Assembly (NCBI GenBank): GCA_001312325.1
Contig: BBDJ01000005.1
Span: 124,001 to 188,000, forward strand
Direction of reading: 5' to 3'
Length of the DNA: 64,000 nt
Source of the DNA: Lysinibacillus pakistanensis
GTDB lineage: Bacteria; Bacillota; Bacilli; Bacillales_A; Planococcaceae
A program made the position numbers and the translations under genes. A model generated the notes under the pieces. The model saw only the letters and a list, made by a program, of their open reading frames with translations, was not told where the DNA came from and did no database searches. This document shows, one piece after another, positions 39,563 through 48,995 of this stretch (positions are counted from its first letter, which is position 1; the number at the start of each line of letters is the position of its first letter).

Positions 39563-39903
39563 TTAATTATTGGAGTTTTTTTCTCCCCACTCACATAACT
39601 GTTCCAAAACAGGTAGTAGAGTTTTTGCTTTATCTGTGAGACTGTACTCAACTTTAGGAGGAATTTTGGGATACTCTTTTCCGATTAACCATCTCATCTG
39701 CTTCCAATTCTTTAAGTTGTGAACTTATTTTTTTTAAAGGTAATAGCTCCTATTTTCCTTTTCAAATCATTAAACCGAACTGTTTGATTTTCTGCAAGAA
39801 TATAAATAATAAGAATTTTCCATTTACCACCAATCACTGACAATGTATATCCAAAAGGCGTTTCTTGAATATTCCCCTTCTCTTTATAGTCAGCCAGCCC
39901 CAT
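39563..39903 (-). CDS. HxlR family transcriptional regulator (two frame breaks)
   Basis: ATG 39903 with AAAGGA upstream. Correcting one extra base at 39728-39735 and one in AAAA near 39678 gives about 113 residues: FGYTLSVIGGKWKILIIYIL, TVRFNDLKRKIGAITFKKIS, SQLKELEADEMVNRKEYPKI, KVEYSLTDKAKTLLPVLEQL. Classic HxlR winged helix. The upstream membrane peptide gene reads into it in the same frame (next entry). Confidence 0.85.
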
Positions 39904-39949
39904 ATTTACACTATCCTTTCTGGTAGTACCTTTCAAAAATGTGCGTGCT

Positions 39950-40108
39950 ATTTTTTTTGCATCTTCCACTTTATCTCCACTATTCTTTGTTAATAGCTCA
40001 ATAATTTTTTTTATTTTGTTCAACTTGAATATTACTATTTAAAGCAATAATTCTTAACCATCTAAATAATAATGCTATTAAAATTATTAGTAAAAGTAAA
40101 AACAACAT
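39950..40108 (-). CDS. Single-pass membrane peptide upstream of hxlR (frame broken in T8 run)
   Basis: ATG 40108: LFLLLLIILIALLFRWLRII is a membrane helix, followed (after removing one base at 40011-40018) by QVEQNKKIIELLTKNSGDKV EDAKK. The next run (39951-39958) decides the end: seven A give a stop right there (~52 residues), eight A continue open into HxlR. I prefer the stop, since HxlR has its own ribosome site. The soluble part resembles small bL12-like helical segments only weakly. Confidence 0.5.
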
Positions 40109-40196
40109 TTATCTACCACTCTCCCTGCATTAAATATCGTCGAAATTTTCAAAGGAAAGGATACTATACCAATTTAAAATAAAATAAACGCAAAAA

Positions 40197-40232
40197 GATC
40201 AGGCACTCATTTTAGTGAGTCCTGATCTTTTA
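40197..40232. terminator. Bidirectional terminator
   Basis: GATCAGG-ACTCA and TGAGT-CCTGATC with T runs on both sides (40197-40232). Confidence 0.85.
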
Positions 40233-40343
40233 TAGGTAAGTACCAAATCCCTCATATCTTCTAATGAACTGACTATTGTGAGACAAACGTAATTAGAAGT
40301 CTTTTTCATACTTAATCAGAATTTATATACTCTATCACTATTT

Positions 40344-40667
40344 TTATGGTGTATACTCATACATCCATCCTGTATAATAGTACCCCCATTTATCTTTAGA
40401 CTGATAATATAAAGTTCCTCGATAGTGTTTACCCATAGTAATCATAGTATATTCATATGTTTCACCCGCATAGTACGGTATAACTGTAAAATGCATTCTT
40501 GGGTTCGTACTAGTAGAAGTTAATAGTTTTGTTTCTTGTCCTGTTGAATAGTTAATAGTTTCTGTAGAAACAGTGGAATTAACTTCTTGTGCTGATGAGC
40601 TTAATGCTCCTGGAAAAATTAACGTACCACAAACAACTAAACCAGCAACTATTTTAGATATTTTCAC
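40344..40667 (-). CDS. Secreted hypothetical protein
   Basis: 107 residues, intact, with GGAGT upstream. Signal peptide MKISKIVAGLVVCGTLIFPG ALSSSAQE with cleavage expected after SSA-Q. The mature part is small and Tyr/Thr-rich (HFTVIPYYAGETYEYTMITM, YRGTLYYQSKDKWGYYYTGW), probably an all-beta domain. Lysinibacillus-type exported proteins of this size are uncharacterised. Confidence 0.75.
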   Translation of the reverse strand: MKISKIVAGLVVCGTLIFPGALSSSAQEVNSTVSTETINYSTGQETKLLTSTSTNPRMHFTVIPYYAGETYEYTMITMGKHYRGTLYYQSKDKWGYYYTGWMYEYTP

Positions 40668-41089
40668 AACTTGTACTCCTTTTATTTTTATAATTTCAAT
40701 TTAACTGTATAAATGCCATAGCATTATCACTTATCTCGCGAGTTAACTAAAGTCTATCAATATCAATGCCGATGTTACAATGGTGAGTTTCCGAAATCTC
40801 ATTTTCGGTCACCACCTTTTTCAACGCAATTTTACTTGTTTTTTTTACCTTATACCGCCAAATTACGCCACGTACAACGCCATTTTTTTTGGCGTCCAAA
40901 TATTTTTTTAAATGCCATAAGATACATTTTTAGTGAACTTTTTTTGTTAAAATACCTGATTATTTTACTTCATTTCATCATAATTTACAAAAAAACCCAA
41001 TTTATGTATTATTATTTTTAAAAAAACAGCTTGGCTAAAAATATTAGCTTTGATGACCTTTATATATGATTATTTACCACGTATTTGCT
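40668..41089. other. Intergenic stretch with short repeats
   Basis: No gene recognised. 40752-40815 resembles 46366-46432 (CTATCAATA ... CCGA ... GTTTCCGAAA ... TTTCGG-CACC). Further right are GC-containing triplets in an AT-rich setting (ACGCCA motifs at 40864-40896). Confidence 0.45.
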
Positions 41090-41570
41090 GAATCAAGTTA
41101 CAAACCCCATTAAACAGCAGCCGTCATTGTACTATTCTGTAAATCCATCATATGCGATGACTGAATAATGCTTTTAAACGCCTGTGCAATAAAGTTTTCT
41201 GTTTCAGTTTTCATAACTGGTGAACCAAGATTCCATATTTGAGTCAATTTAATTTCCTACTTTTTATTTCTATGATTAGTTATACTGCAGGAGTCTCCTA
41301 ATTTGCTTTAACCTCAAAGTGTGACCAAACAATATTACCTTTCCTAGATCATCTCCATGTAATACGTAGCTTTTTAGCTATAGCACCGAAACTATTTAAA
41401 GTATTAACATTATTAAAAATTGAGGTGAACCAACAGCAATATCCCAAGCTTATTGTAATTTGTGATTGCTGTTTAATGTCCAAGTAACAATTTGCCCTAA
41501 TCTAGTACGACCTTGAGAGAAATAAGAAATTTTGTCACATTCATGTAATTGGATTAGCTAAAAAGGCTGC
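41090..41570 (-). pseudogene. Decayed copy of the M15 peptidase gene
   Basis: Stretch by stretch it matches the intact M15 gene at 43890-44564: for example CCTGTGCAATAAAGTTTTCT here and CCTGTGCAATAAAATTTTCT there, plus GTACTATTCTGTAAATCC and CAACAGCAATATCCCAAGCT segments. Many stops and indels; no open frame. So a tandem-type duplication about 2.8 kb apart, one copy dead. Confidence 0.7.
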
Positions 41571-41743
41571 AACTAACCTTTGGAGCTGCAGCCCATGCCA
41601 TTGTAGCTACTCTACATTAATTAAACTTGAATGTAATCCATCACCTGACATTGACTGCATCAAAGAAAAACCAGAATGGAGAAATCCATTCTGGTTTTAA
41701 AACTTTTCAAAATCTTATTGGAGGTTTTTATCGATTTTTCACT

Positions 41744-42137
41744 TTATTTAGCAGCCCATATATCGATTTCTATTTTAATATCAGGTAAACCAAGTGCCGA
41801 CACGTAGGCAATGGTCATTGAGGGATAAGAATCACCAAACATAGTATCCCATTTGTGATCGAAATAATCCCAATCTATTTCCTCTGTTGCCCAAATGTTT
41901 GCCTTCACAACCTGTGTGGCATCCATTCCCTCTGACGCTAAAATAATTTCGATATTTTTTTAGTGTATTTGTGATTTGTTCATGTATAGTTTTTGGTAAT
42001 TGATCATCATGTCCTACACCGATTTGTCCAGAAAATGCATACATTGTTGCATCTTTAGGAATGATTGTTATATGGCTATATTTCCCAACAGGATTTGGCA
42101 CCTGTATTGGATTTTTTCGAACTAATTTTGATTTCAT
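41744..42137 (-). CDS. ridA: RidA family protein (frame broken in T7 run)
   Basis: ATG 42137 behind AGGAGAT. Removing one base at 41955-41961 gives 130 residues: KNPIQVPNPVGKYSHITIIP, YAFSGQIGVGHDDQLPKTI, LKNIEIILASEGMDATQVVK, PSMTIAYVSALGLPDIKIEI. RidA/YjgF enamine deaminase fold; the usual catalytic Arg in the RxxV motif is not seen (YVSALGLPDI instead of RxxVxVxxLP), so imine hydrolysis is uncertain. Preceded by a micro-ORF whose stop overlaps its ribosome site. Confidence 0.85.
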
Positions 42138-42151
42138 TGATATAATCTCCT

Positions 42152-42274
42152 TTAGGTTGTTATTTTTCTAAAAAAAGGGCAGACTTCCCCCTTGAATATC
42201 AATTTTAGAAAAAAAACAGCAGTGGAGAACCCCATACCCATACTTAAAAAAAACGAATAGATCTTTTTTTTCAT
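42152..42274 (-). CDS. 40-residue peptide upstream of ridA
   Basis: ATG 42274 sits 7 bases after AAGGAGGAG, a very strong site. Product MKKKIYSFFLSMGMGFSTAV, then FFLKLIFKGEVCPFFRKITT: a basic start, a hydrophobic helix and a short Cys-containing tail. Its TAA overlaps the ridA ribosome site, so translation of the two may be coupled. Peptides of this build include signal-type (AgrD-like) precursors, but no AgrB is nearby. Several homopolymer runs inside could hide a different frame. Confidence 0.45.
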   Translation of the reverse strand: MKKKIYSFFLSMGMGFSTAVFFLKLIFKGEVCPFFRKITT

Positions 42275-42707
42275 GAGAATTCTCCTCCTTTACCTAAAGT
42301 TACTTTTATTTTACCATTTCTAGCCTAGGTAATCAAATAAACTATATATTTCATAATTATATTATTTCACTTACTATTATGTTAGTTTGGTGATTTACTT
42401 TCATTTCTTTATAGAGGTTACTTATTAACTAAAATCACCCATAAAGTGGTCTTTAACATATTTTTATACTACCGATTCACTTTTTCCTAGAATACGCTAT
42501 CTTAATACTTTAATCAAAGCTCCCAGTTTCTTGATTTCCACCATGGTTGGTACATTTTTTTCCTGGGCTTAGGCATGGAGGCTAATGTAAAACATCCTCA
42601 GGTTGTACGTGAACAAATAAAAAGCAAGCTACAGAAACTAATCAAACAATACAAATGAAGATTAGAATAATTTGAAATCTAGTTAAGAGCTATAAAAACC
42701 AGGTATT
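42275..42707. other. Intergenic stretch with coding scrap
   Basis: At 42575-42658 the plus strand reads GMEANVKHPQVVREQIKSKL QKLIKQYK and a stop, a protein-like C-terminus without start (upstream T7 run disturbs the frame). Not called as a gene. Confidence 0.35.
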
Positions 42708-42710
42708 TTG

Positions 42711-42911
42711 TTAAGTGCGTGGTGTCTTTTCATCCCTTCCTTCTGCCCCATTGCTTACATGAGTTTTTTTATTATCAATTATAATAGAATTTTCCCAAAT
42801 AATGTTGAACTTATGATCTTCATAAAGAATAGTCAGGTCATTCTGTTTTTTTTCAACATTACTTTGTACTGTTTGATTTTCAGTAGTAACTTTTATCATA
42901 TATTTCTTCAT
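42711..42911 (-). CDS. Possible small hypothetical protein
   Basis: 66 residues: MKKYMIKVTTENQTVQSNVE, DLTILYEDHKFNIIWENSII, ending KTHVSNGAEGRDEKTPRT. Polar, strand-rich and protein-like, but the ribosome site is weak and no family is recognised. Confidence 0.4.
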   Translation of the reverse strand: MKKYMIKVTTENQTVQSNVEKKQNDLTILYEDHKFNIIWENSIIIDNKKTHVSNGAEGRDEKTPRT

Positions 42912-43002
42912 TCAAGTATGTTTTTACATCCCTTAAAAGATTTGAATTGTCCGTATATTATGCCTACACTAGCAACAGAAAAAGCACCCATTAGAGTGCT
43001 TT

Positions 43003-43631
43003 TTAATTACCCTTATTTAGATCATCTGGATAAACAATTGTGTTAATTACTTCTCCGTTTGATTCGTCTTTAAAAATAACTGTAACCTTAAATTTTTCAG
43101 AATCAACACCACTAAAAAGTTGATAATACATGCCTGTTAATGCTAGTCCCATTGAAGCCATTGCGTCAAAACTATTTTCAAACTGTTCTTTATTGACAGT
43201 TAGCGTAAACTCAGTAAAGGATTTATTATATGAAACATCCTTGATTGAGGCAAAATCCTTACTAGTTTTAATTTCTTCAATCGTTTCTAAAATATCCTTT
43301 TCCATCTCTTTCATCATTTCTTTATGAACGGATTTAGACATTTTATAAGTGACCGAACCGTCATCGTTTTTAATGACTTCCTTAATCCTTTCTTTTTTTC
43401 ACTTCAGTATTAACAGAATCGATTTCCTGATCCTCGAAAAGGGAAGCTGGAATTGTAACCTCCACATTTAAAAGTCCTTTATCAACTTTAAATGATTCAT
43501 CTTTAGTTTCTTCTGCTGCTCTATCAGCATTATCGCTTTTCTTGCCACTTTCACTCTCTTTATCTTGGCCACATGCTACTAGTAAAATACTGAATAACAA
43601 TGTCAGTGGTAATATAAGTATTTTTTTTCAT
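43003..43631 (-). CDS. Lipoprotein of unknown function (two frame breaks)
   Basis: ATG 43631 behind GGGGGC. Removing one base at 43621-43628 and 43395-43401 gives 208 residues. The start reads MKKILILPLTLLFSILLVAC-GQ, a lipobox (LVAC) with a Ser/Glu/Lys-rich linker. The body has two repeat-like parts: NVEVTIPASLFEDQEIDSV and SFTEFTLTVNKEQFENSFDA, then FKVTVIFKDESNGEVINTI. Anchored outside the membrane; role unknown. Confidence 0.75.
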
Positions 43632-43889
43632 TGTTTGAGCCCCCTTCTCCATAAATATACATAGGTTATGGAGGAAGTTCTATTGTTATTTTTAAATTTA
43701 TGCACATATACCAATTTTTTTGATAAAAAAATAACCTCTAATCATGTAATAGGTTTTATTGCTGAAGAGAATTATTAAACATGTTCACAAACATCCAAAA
43801 AGTTATACCTCTGCATGTAATTTTATCATTCAGCTTCAAATCTTTGAATTCAAGCTAGTTAGTAACCAAATAATCTTTCTTAGAACCGT

Positions 43890-44564
43890 TTAAAAATTAC
43901 TTCGTCTTTGCTGAATCGTAATGTACAAACCGATTAGACGATCAGTGGTCATTGCACCATTCTGTAAATCCTTCAAGTGTAATTCCTGAACAATGCCATC
44001 TTTAACTGCCTGTGCAATAAAATTTTCTGTTTCAGTTTTCATAGTCGGAGAGCCTGGATTCCATGTTTGTGTCAATTTTATTTCCTCCTTTGGTTTGTTT
44101 TCAACAATTACTTCAACTTTCGTTTTACAGCTATTTGGCACAATTACTTGATTTTCCAATTTATAGCCCGCTGGCATCTTCCAATTTGCTCTAGTCTCAA
44201 AATGTGGTCGATCTACTCTACCAACCCAGTCACCCCCCCAGATGATGCCTAGCTTTCTAGCAATAGCCCCTACTTGAGTGAGTGTTGTTACATCATATAA
44301 GGAATGAGGAGGACCAACAGCAATATCCCAAGCTAGCCGTGACTTATGATTGCTAGCTAAAGTCCATGTAACAATTTGTCCTGGCCTTGTACGTCCTTGT
44401 GCATAAAGATAATTTTGTCGTTCCTGTGAGCGATAAGTCTCTGTAATAAAGATAGTTTTAATTCCAGCTTTAAAACACTCCTGAAATAATAATCGGCAAG
44501 CAGTTTGCGCAGCAGGTAATAACTCTGTTAATTCTCTGCAAGTGGTCGTTACGCTTGAACTCAT
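43890..44564 (-). CDS. M15 family D-Ala-D-Ala-type peptidase, endolysin/CwlK-like
   Basis: 224 residues, intact, behind AGGAGGAC. The catalytic domain (1-140) has FITETYRSQERQNYLYAQGR, ASNHKSRLAWDIAVG (His and Asp zinc ligands) and WVGRVDRPHFETRANW (third ligand). The C-terminal ~80 residues form a helical tail (TETENFIAQAVKDGIVQELH, DLQNGAMTTDRLIGLYITIQ). No signal peptide, as in phage endolysins or CwlK-like cell-wall peptidases (L-Ala-D-Glu or D-Ala bond). A decayed copy lies at 41090-41570. No other phage genes are near. Confidence 0.88.
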   Translation of the reverse strand: MSSSVTTTCRELTELLPAAQTACRLLFQECFKAGIKTIFITETYRSQERQNYLYAQGRTRPGQIVTWTLASNHKSRLAWDIAVGPPHSLYDVTTLTQVGAIARKLGIIWGGDWVGRVDRPHFETRANWKMPAGYKLENQVIVPNSCKTKVEVIVENKPKEEIKLTQTWNPGSPTMKTETENFIAQAVKDGIVQELHLKDLQNGAMTTDRLIGLYITIQQRRSNF

Positions 44565-44953
44565 TTACTATGTCCTCCTTTTTGGTTTTAAATATTCTTT
44601 CAATTTCTTAATAGAAACAAATCCCTATCAATTATATCTTTTTCCCCATCACACTTAAACACTATACAGGAATTTTATGTTAAAATTATATCATAATGCC
44701 AAATAAAAAAAGCACCCTCTTTAGAGAATACAACTTCAGAACAAAAACCTTTTCTCTATCATCCGAGCTATATTATTTAACACTATGTCACTTCTAGATT
44801 TAGAAGTGATTTTTTTGTTTATCTTATTATTAATAAGCCAATACTAAACAATATTAGGTTTATTACTATGAACAATGATTAGCCCCATCTATCCCCTGTG
44901 TTCATAGTAATGAACCATAATCCGATTCGACACATACCATTGGGAGGATACAT
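44565..44953. other. Divergent intergenic region
   Basis: No gene. A perfect hairpin TCACTTCTA/TAGAAGTGA (44789-44797, 44801-44809) followed by TTTTTTT lies about 145 bases before the Ger(x)C start: either a stray terminator or an attenuator of that gene. Confidence 0.5.
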
Positions 44954-46118
44954 ATGAATAAACATCCTTTAACCCTTTTCGTAATCATAGTTAGTACATT
45001 CTTATTATCAAGTTGCTGGGATATTAATGAACCTCAAAGGATGTATTATATTAATGCTGTTGGTGTTGATTTTAAGGATAATCTGTATGAAGTGTATGTT
45101 CAATTTATTAATTTTGATGACGTGGCGAAATCAGAACAGCCAAATCCTAATATTGTTCCAGCAGAGGTAGGCTATGCAAAAGGAAGAACAGTGATGAGGC
45201 TATATACAAATTATATAATTCAAGTGATCAAAAGATTTTTTTGGGGACATATGAGATATATGGTCTTCTCAGAAAGTGCTTTAGAGGATGAGCGAGGTAT
45301 TCCAGCGATTGATACATTTATTCGTTATAGAGATACTCGGTATCAAATTTGGGTCTATTGTACAAAAGATCCTATGAATGAAATATTGCTCACAACGCCA
45401 CTATTAGAAGGTTCGCATGCTGTTTCAAAATTAAGTAATCCTATAAATCCGACTAGAAACGAAACATTTATATTACCAAGAAACCTGAGAGACATAGTCA
45501 TTGGATTAAATGAACCAAGCCATGAAATTAATCTCCCCTATGTAACAATGAAAAAAAGATTGGGCAACATCAAAGGAAGCCACAGAAGAAACATTCTTTT
45601 CAGGTATTGGTATATTATCAAAAGATGGCTTTAAAGGAAGTATAGAGAATGTTTCTGCTAGGGGATTTCAGTGGACTCACAATGAGACAAAACAAGGAGA
45701 ACTTACTATTAAATTAGATAATCATGAAGATTATTTATCTGTAAGTATTGAAAAGCTTAAAATTATAGTGGAACCCATCATAAAAAAAATAAAAAGCAGG
45801 TTTCATTTGAATTTCATATAAATATTAATGCTACTATCAATGGATATAAAACAAAAGTTACGACAGATGAATTAAGAAAAAAAATAAAAAAAAGAAATGA
45901 GAAAAGAAATACGAGAAACGTATAGAGAGGGGCTAAAATTAGACGCAGATATATATCGTCTATCAGAAGTACTCTATAGAGATAACGTAAAAATGTGGAA
46001 AAGGTTAGAGGAAAATGGAAAGATCCCATTAACAGAGAATTCAATTAGTAAGATCAATATCCATATCAATAAAATAAACCCAGGAAGAAAAACATTTGCT
46101 GAAACAATAAAAGAATAA
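44954..46118 (+). CDS. Ger(x)C spore germination lipoprotein, copy 1 (three frame breaks)
   Basis: ATG 44954 behind GGGAGGA. Corrected length about 388 residues. Signal with lipobox FLLSSCWDINEPQRM (Cys 21), then the GerAC pattern: AVGVDFKDNLYEVYVQFINF, RFFWGHMRYMVFSESALEDE, DTFIRYRDTRYQIWVYCTKD, ILPRNLRDIVIGLNEPSHEI and C-terminal REGLKLDADIYRLSEVLYRD, VKMWKRL. Breaks: one extra base at about 45551-45556, the run at 45782-45789 must be six or nine, and one extra at 45889-45896. C subunit of a nutrient germinant receptor; no A or B subunit gene adjoins it, so it is an orphan. Confidence 0.9.
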
Positions 46119-46175
46119 ATGAATTATAATCAGAGAAAAATTACCAAAGTACTTATCAAGCCTTTACAAAAAAAA

Positions 46176-46212
46176 GGACCAGGTTCAAAATTTAATTGAA
46201 CGCTGGTCCTTA
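46176..46212 (+). terminator. Terminator-type hairpin
   Basis: GGACCAG (46176-46182) and CTGGTCC (46203-46209) with TTCAA/TTGAA inside the loop. Confidence 0.75.
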
Positions 46213-46502
46213 ATAATTGTTTTTACATCATGAATCGATTCAATTGAGGCACTTAAGATATTTCATAGTATGTACTCCTTTTTATTTATTTATAGTCTAT
46301 TTTTTTTAAACAAGTGCTCAATCTATGAATACTATTCATATTTTCTTACCTTTGGGTTATTTCTAGCCTATCAATAGTTATACCGAAATTTCAATTGTGG
46401 ATTTCCGAAAGTAAACCTTTCGGACACCGATTATTTTCTTTCGGTTTATGTTGAACACTTCATGTTTTCACTATGCTTTATATCTAGGTTTCCTCAAAAA
46501 AA

Positions 46503-46594
46503 TGACTAGGCTCAAAATTGAATGCCTAGTCACTTTTTTCATTGATTCATGACATCATTAGATTATCATATAGCTCTATACAAAATCTGAACAA
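46503..46594 (+). repeat. Hairpin-plus-tail intergenic repeat, copy 3
   Basis: TGACTAGGC (46503-46511)/GCCTAGTCA (46524-46532) with TTTTTT, then CTCTATACAAAATCTGAACAA ends at 46594. The tail is nearly identical to copy 1. Confidence 0.65.
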
Positions 46595-46645
46595 TAAAAG
46601 GCAATTTAGCCCAAAAATTATTTACAATAACTAAAGAGATGACAA

Positions 46646-46882
46646 TTAATCACACGAAGAACCTCCGTCTGATGAGTCACTGTAATTTGAAGTGTTGTCT
46701 GAACAATGATTATTGTTGTTGTCTTGTAAAGAAAATACTGAACCCGTTGAAATAAAATCTGTTGTACCAGTGCCTGAATGTCCAGATCGGCTTTTTGCAT
46801 TAACATTATGTTTTGACTTCTTTATGTTGAGTAAAAATCCAACTAAAAGAATCATGACCACACTTACAACAATAAATTCCAT
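46646..46882 (-). CDS. Single-pass membrane protein with Ser/Asn/Cys-rich tail
   Basis: 78 residues from ATG 46882, chosen because GGGAGGGG lies just upstream. Membrane helix EFIVVSVVMILLVGFLLNI, then a basic patch (KKSKHNVNAKSRSGHSG) and a low-complexity tail (NNNNHCSDNTSNYSDSSDGG SSCD). The tail resembles that of bacillus proteins with GGSSCD-type ends annotated as hypothetical. The frame stays open upstream (NQALNGFSLRDDSKINQQFP), possibly another gene's remnant. Confidence 0.65.
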   Translation of the reverse strand: MEFIVVSVVMILLVGFLLNIKKSKHNVNAKSRSGHSGTGTTDFISTGSVFSLQDNNNNHCSDNTSNYSDSSDGGSSCD

Positions 46883-47117
46883 TCTTTCCCCTCCCTGTAC
46901 AACACTATGATAAGCATCGCATTGAAAAAGCATACTTTTCATTAATTTAGCAAGCATTGCATTCGATAAAATTGGAAATTGTTGATTTATTTTAGAATCA
47001 TCTCGTAAGGAAAAACCATTCAAGGCTTGGTTTGTATTTCGAATAGTAGCCTTCCATATCTATAACCTAAACCTCCATAGCTTGAAATCTAACCAATACT
47101 TTTGCTTTCCCTACTAT

Positions 47118-47675
47118 TCAGTAGAACTCTTCAATCATCTGAATAAGCTTAGAAAGCGTTTTCCAATTACGGACAGTCGCTGGAATACCCAAGATATCTA
47201 ATTTGCTGCCAATTTTTGAATTCCGAATACTGTCATAAAATAAAAGATAGACATCTCTTTCCTGGATCACAGCAAGTTCCTTTGTATTTGTAAAAGATAA
47301 ATACTTCTCACTATCGGCAATTGCAGGTGAGGCTGACAGTAAAGCGACATGTAGACACTCCCCCTTACATGAAGTGCTTGCTTCGATAATTTTTTTGCTC
47401 TGAAAAAGGGCATTGACGCACGATTTGTCGTAATTCTTCTGCCGTTCGAATGACAACTGTAGTGAATATTCCAAAATCCTCATTAATTTTATCTTGCATT
47501 TTCTTTTGTAAATCTTCCTCATATTCATTTGATTCAAAAATGATATTTCCACTTTGAATATACGTCCTTATATTCTGTAATGCAAGTTGTTTAAGAGAGC
47601 ATTTTAATTGTGCCATTATGATTTTATTATGGCTCCTACATTAATTCCTCTAAGTAACGCAATATATATCGTCAT
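47118..47675 (-). CDS. DUF1697 family protein (two frame breaks)
   Basis: ATG 47675: MTIYIALLRGINVGGHNKII (one G missing near 47632), LQNIRTYIQSGNIIFESNEY, VVIRTAEELRQIVRQCPFSE, and after removing one base at 47389-47395 ECLHVALLSASPAIADSEKY, then ERDVYLLFYDSIRNSKIGSK and ILGIPATVRNWKTLSKLIQM. About 185 residues, standard for DUF1697; function unknown. Confidence 0.88.
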
Positions 47676-48078
47676 TTCCTTTTTCCTTTCTTAGAAACAT
47701 ATTAATTGATAATCAAGTATAGCTTTAGCCAAATAGATACCTGCAATTTTCACTAAACTATCTACGTCAGAATGCTCTTCATCTACAATCGCAAAAAAAA
47801 TTAACTACTTCTTCATACTTACATCTAATTGATATTAAGCAAAACTATTAATAATTTTTTTAATCAGATAAGGATTGTTCATTAATATTACAGGCAATAA
47901 CTGAAGCGGTGCCAGTTACGTTTATTTTTCTTTTTCCAGCCCTGGATATCTCCTTCATACTCTAAATGCACATAAGAAAAAAACAGGTGAATTCATTGTT
48001 GATTTACCTACCTTTTGATTATTTTATCATTTTAAAAAATACGGTGATATCCGTAAGATTTTTGTGGTGAATGGTAAA
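47676..48078. other. No gene recognised
   Basis: Minus-strand scraps without start codons or continuous frames (for example around 47870-47960) suggest decayed coding sequence, but none is identifiable. Confidence 0.45.
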
Positions 48079-48190
48079 AGACCAGGTGCACAATTTTCTG
48101 TGATCACCTGGCCTTTTTTTATGCGTGTTCGTTTGTTAAACCTTGACAATAATAGAGTAACACATCATCCTAAACAAATTCTGAACAAAT
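48079..48190 (+). repeat. Hairpin-plus-tail intergenic repeat, copy 4
   Basis: Strongest hairpin of the four: AGACCAGGTG (48079-48088)/CACCTGGCC (48105-48113) with T7. It continues ATGCGTGTTCGTTTG and ends AAATTCTGAACAAAT at 48190. Confidence 0.7.
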
Positions 48191-48214
48191 AAAGTTAAAT
48201 GATACTAAGATTAA

Positions 48215-48667
48215 TTATTTTGATGGATGTAAAACAAAGTGAAGCATGATGACATTCACACATATCTTCATTTCTACATTTGTATCAATTATTTGTTTCT
48301 CATTGAAATCTATAAGTTCTTTTTCTTTCACATTGATAATTTTTGATAAAGTTTCGGTAGTTAACCTATAATTTGATAACAAATCATTCAAAATTAAGGT
48401 TACTCTTTCTTTAGCATCAAAACCTTCAAATCCAAAATTTAACATCGCCAATTTGTTCTCAATATTTTCTTGTTGTTTTTTTGTAATATTACCTTTACGA
48501 TTTAATAAATTTCCCAACTCATTTATAGATAAATCTAATATTTTAGAAAGTTGTTGATGATTGAAGTTAAACTTTTCAGCTAGTTTTTGAATGTCTTCTA
48601 TAAGATAATCGAATGGTGATGAGTTTGAAACGAAAGATACTTCTATACTATCTCTGAATTCCCCCAA
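48215..48667 (-). CDS. HTH_47-like DNA-binding protein
   Basis: 150 residues, intact, TTG 48667 behind GGAGGTGTTAA. A helix-turn-helix near residues 37-58 (FNHQQLSKILDLSINELGNL LNRKG) and a second helical repeat near 100-125 (YRLTTETLSKIINVKEKELI DF) look like two related helical modules. This fits the HTH_47-type proteins of bacilli. Role unknown, no obvious target operon. Confidence 0.7.
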   Translation of the reverse strand: MGEFRDSIEVSFVSNSSPFDYLIEDIQKLAEKFNFNHQQLSKILDLSINELGNLLNRKGNITKKQQENIENKLAMLNFGFEGFDAKERVTLILNDLLSNYRLTTETLSKIINVKEKELIDFNEKQIIDTNVEMKICVNVIMLHFVLHPSK

Positions 48668-48995
48668 AAATTAACACCTCCGTATCCTAATTAAATATTT
48701 GTTCACTTACTATACTAATATACACTAAAATTTCAATAATTATATAATTCATAAGTTAAATACCATTTAAAATACTCATAGCATAAAACTTAGTTTAAAT
48801 GGATTTTAATAAAACTTACCTTTTAATAGACTTCATACTAGAATTTCTGTAGCCTGCCAATGCTCCTTCAGCATTAGAACAAAAAAATCCAAGGATTACT
48901 GAAAGCTTATGAGACAATCATGAAAATTAATGAGGTTTTTAGGAGGTTATAAATCCAGGAAATAAACTTTACTGAATTAGTTGGAGGGATAATAA
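48668..48995. other. Intergenic stretch with coding scrap
   Basis: At 48870-48951 the plus strand, with one A removed from an A7 run, reads ALEQKIQGLLKAYETIMKIN EVFRRL and a stop: a C-terminal-like scrap with no start. Otherwise nothing. Confidence 0.35.

Noticed and set aside
42152..42274. AgrD-type autoinducer gene
   Set aside because: Size and layout fit loosely, but no agrB or sensor genes adjoin and the conserved AgrD C-terminal motif is absent.
43890..44564. Prophage suggested by the endolysin-like M15 peptidase
   Set aside because: No holin, tail, capsid, integrase or attachment sites are visible anywhere nearby.
44789..44817. Riboswitch before Ger(x)C copy 1
   Set aside because: Only a single terminator-like hairpin is seen, with no aptamer-like structure; recorded as a possible attenuator only.
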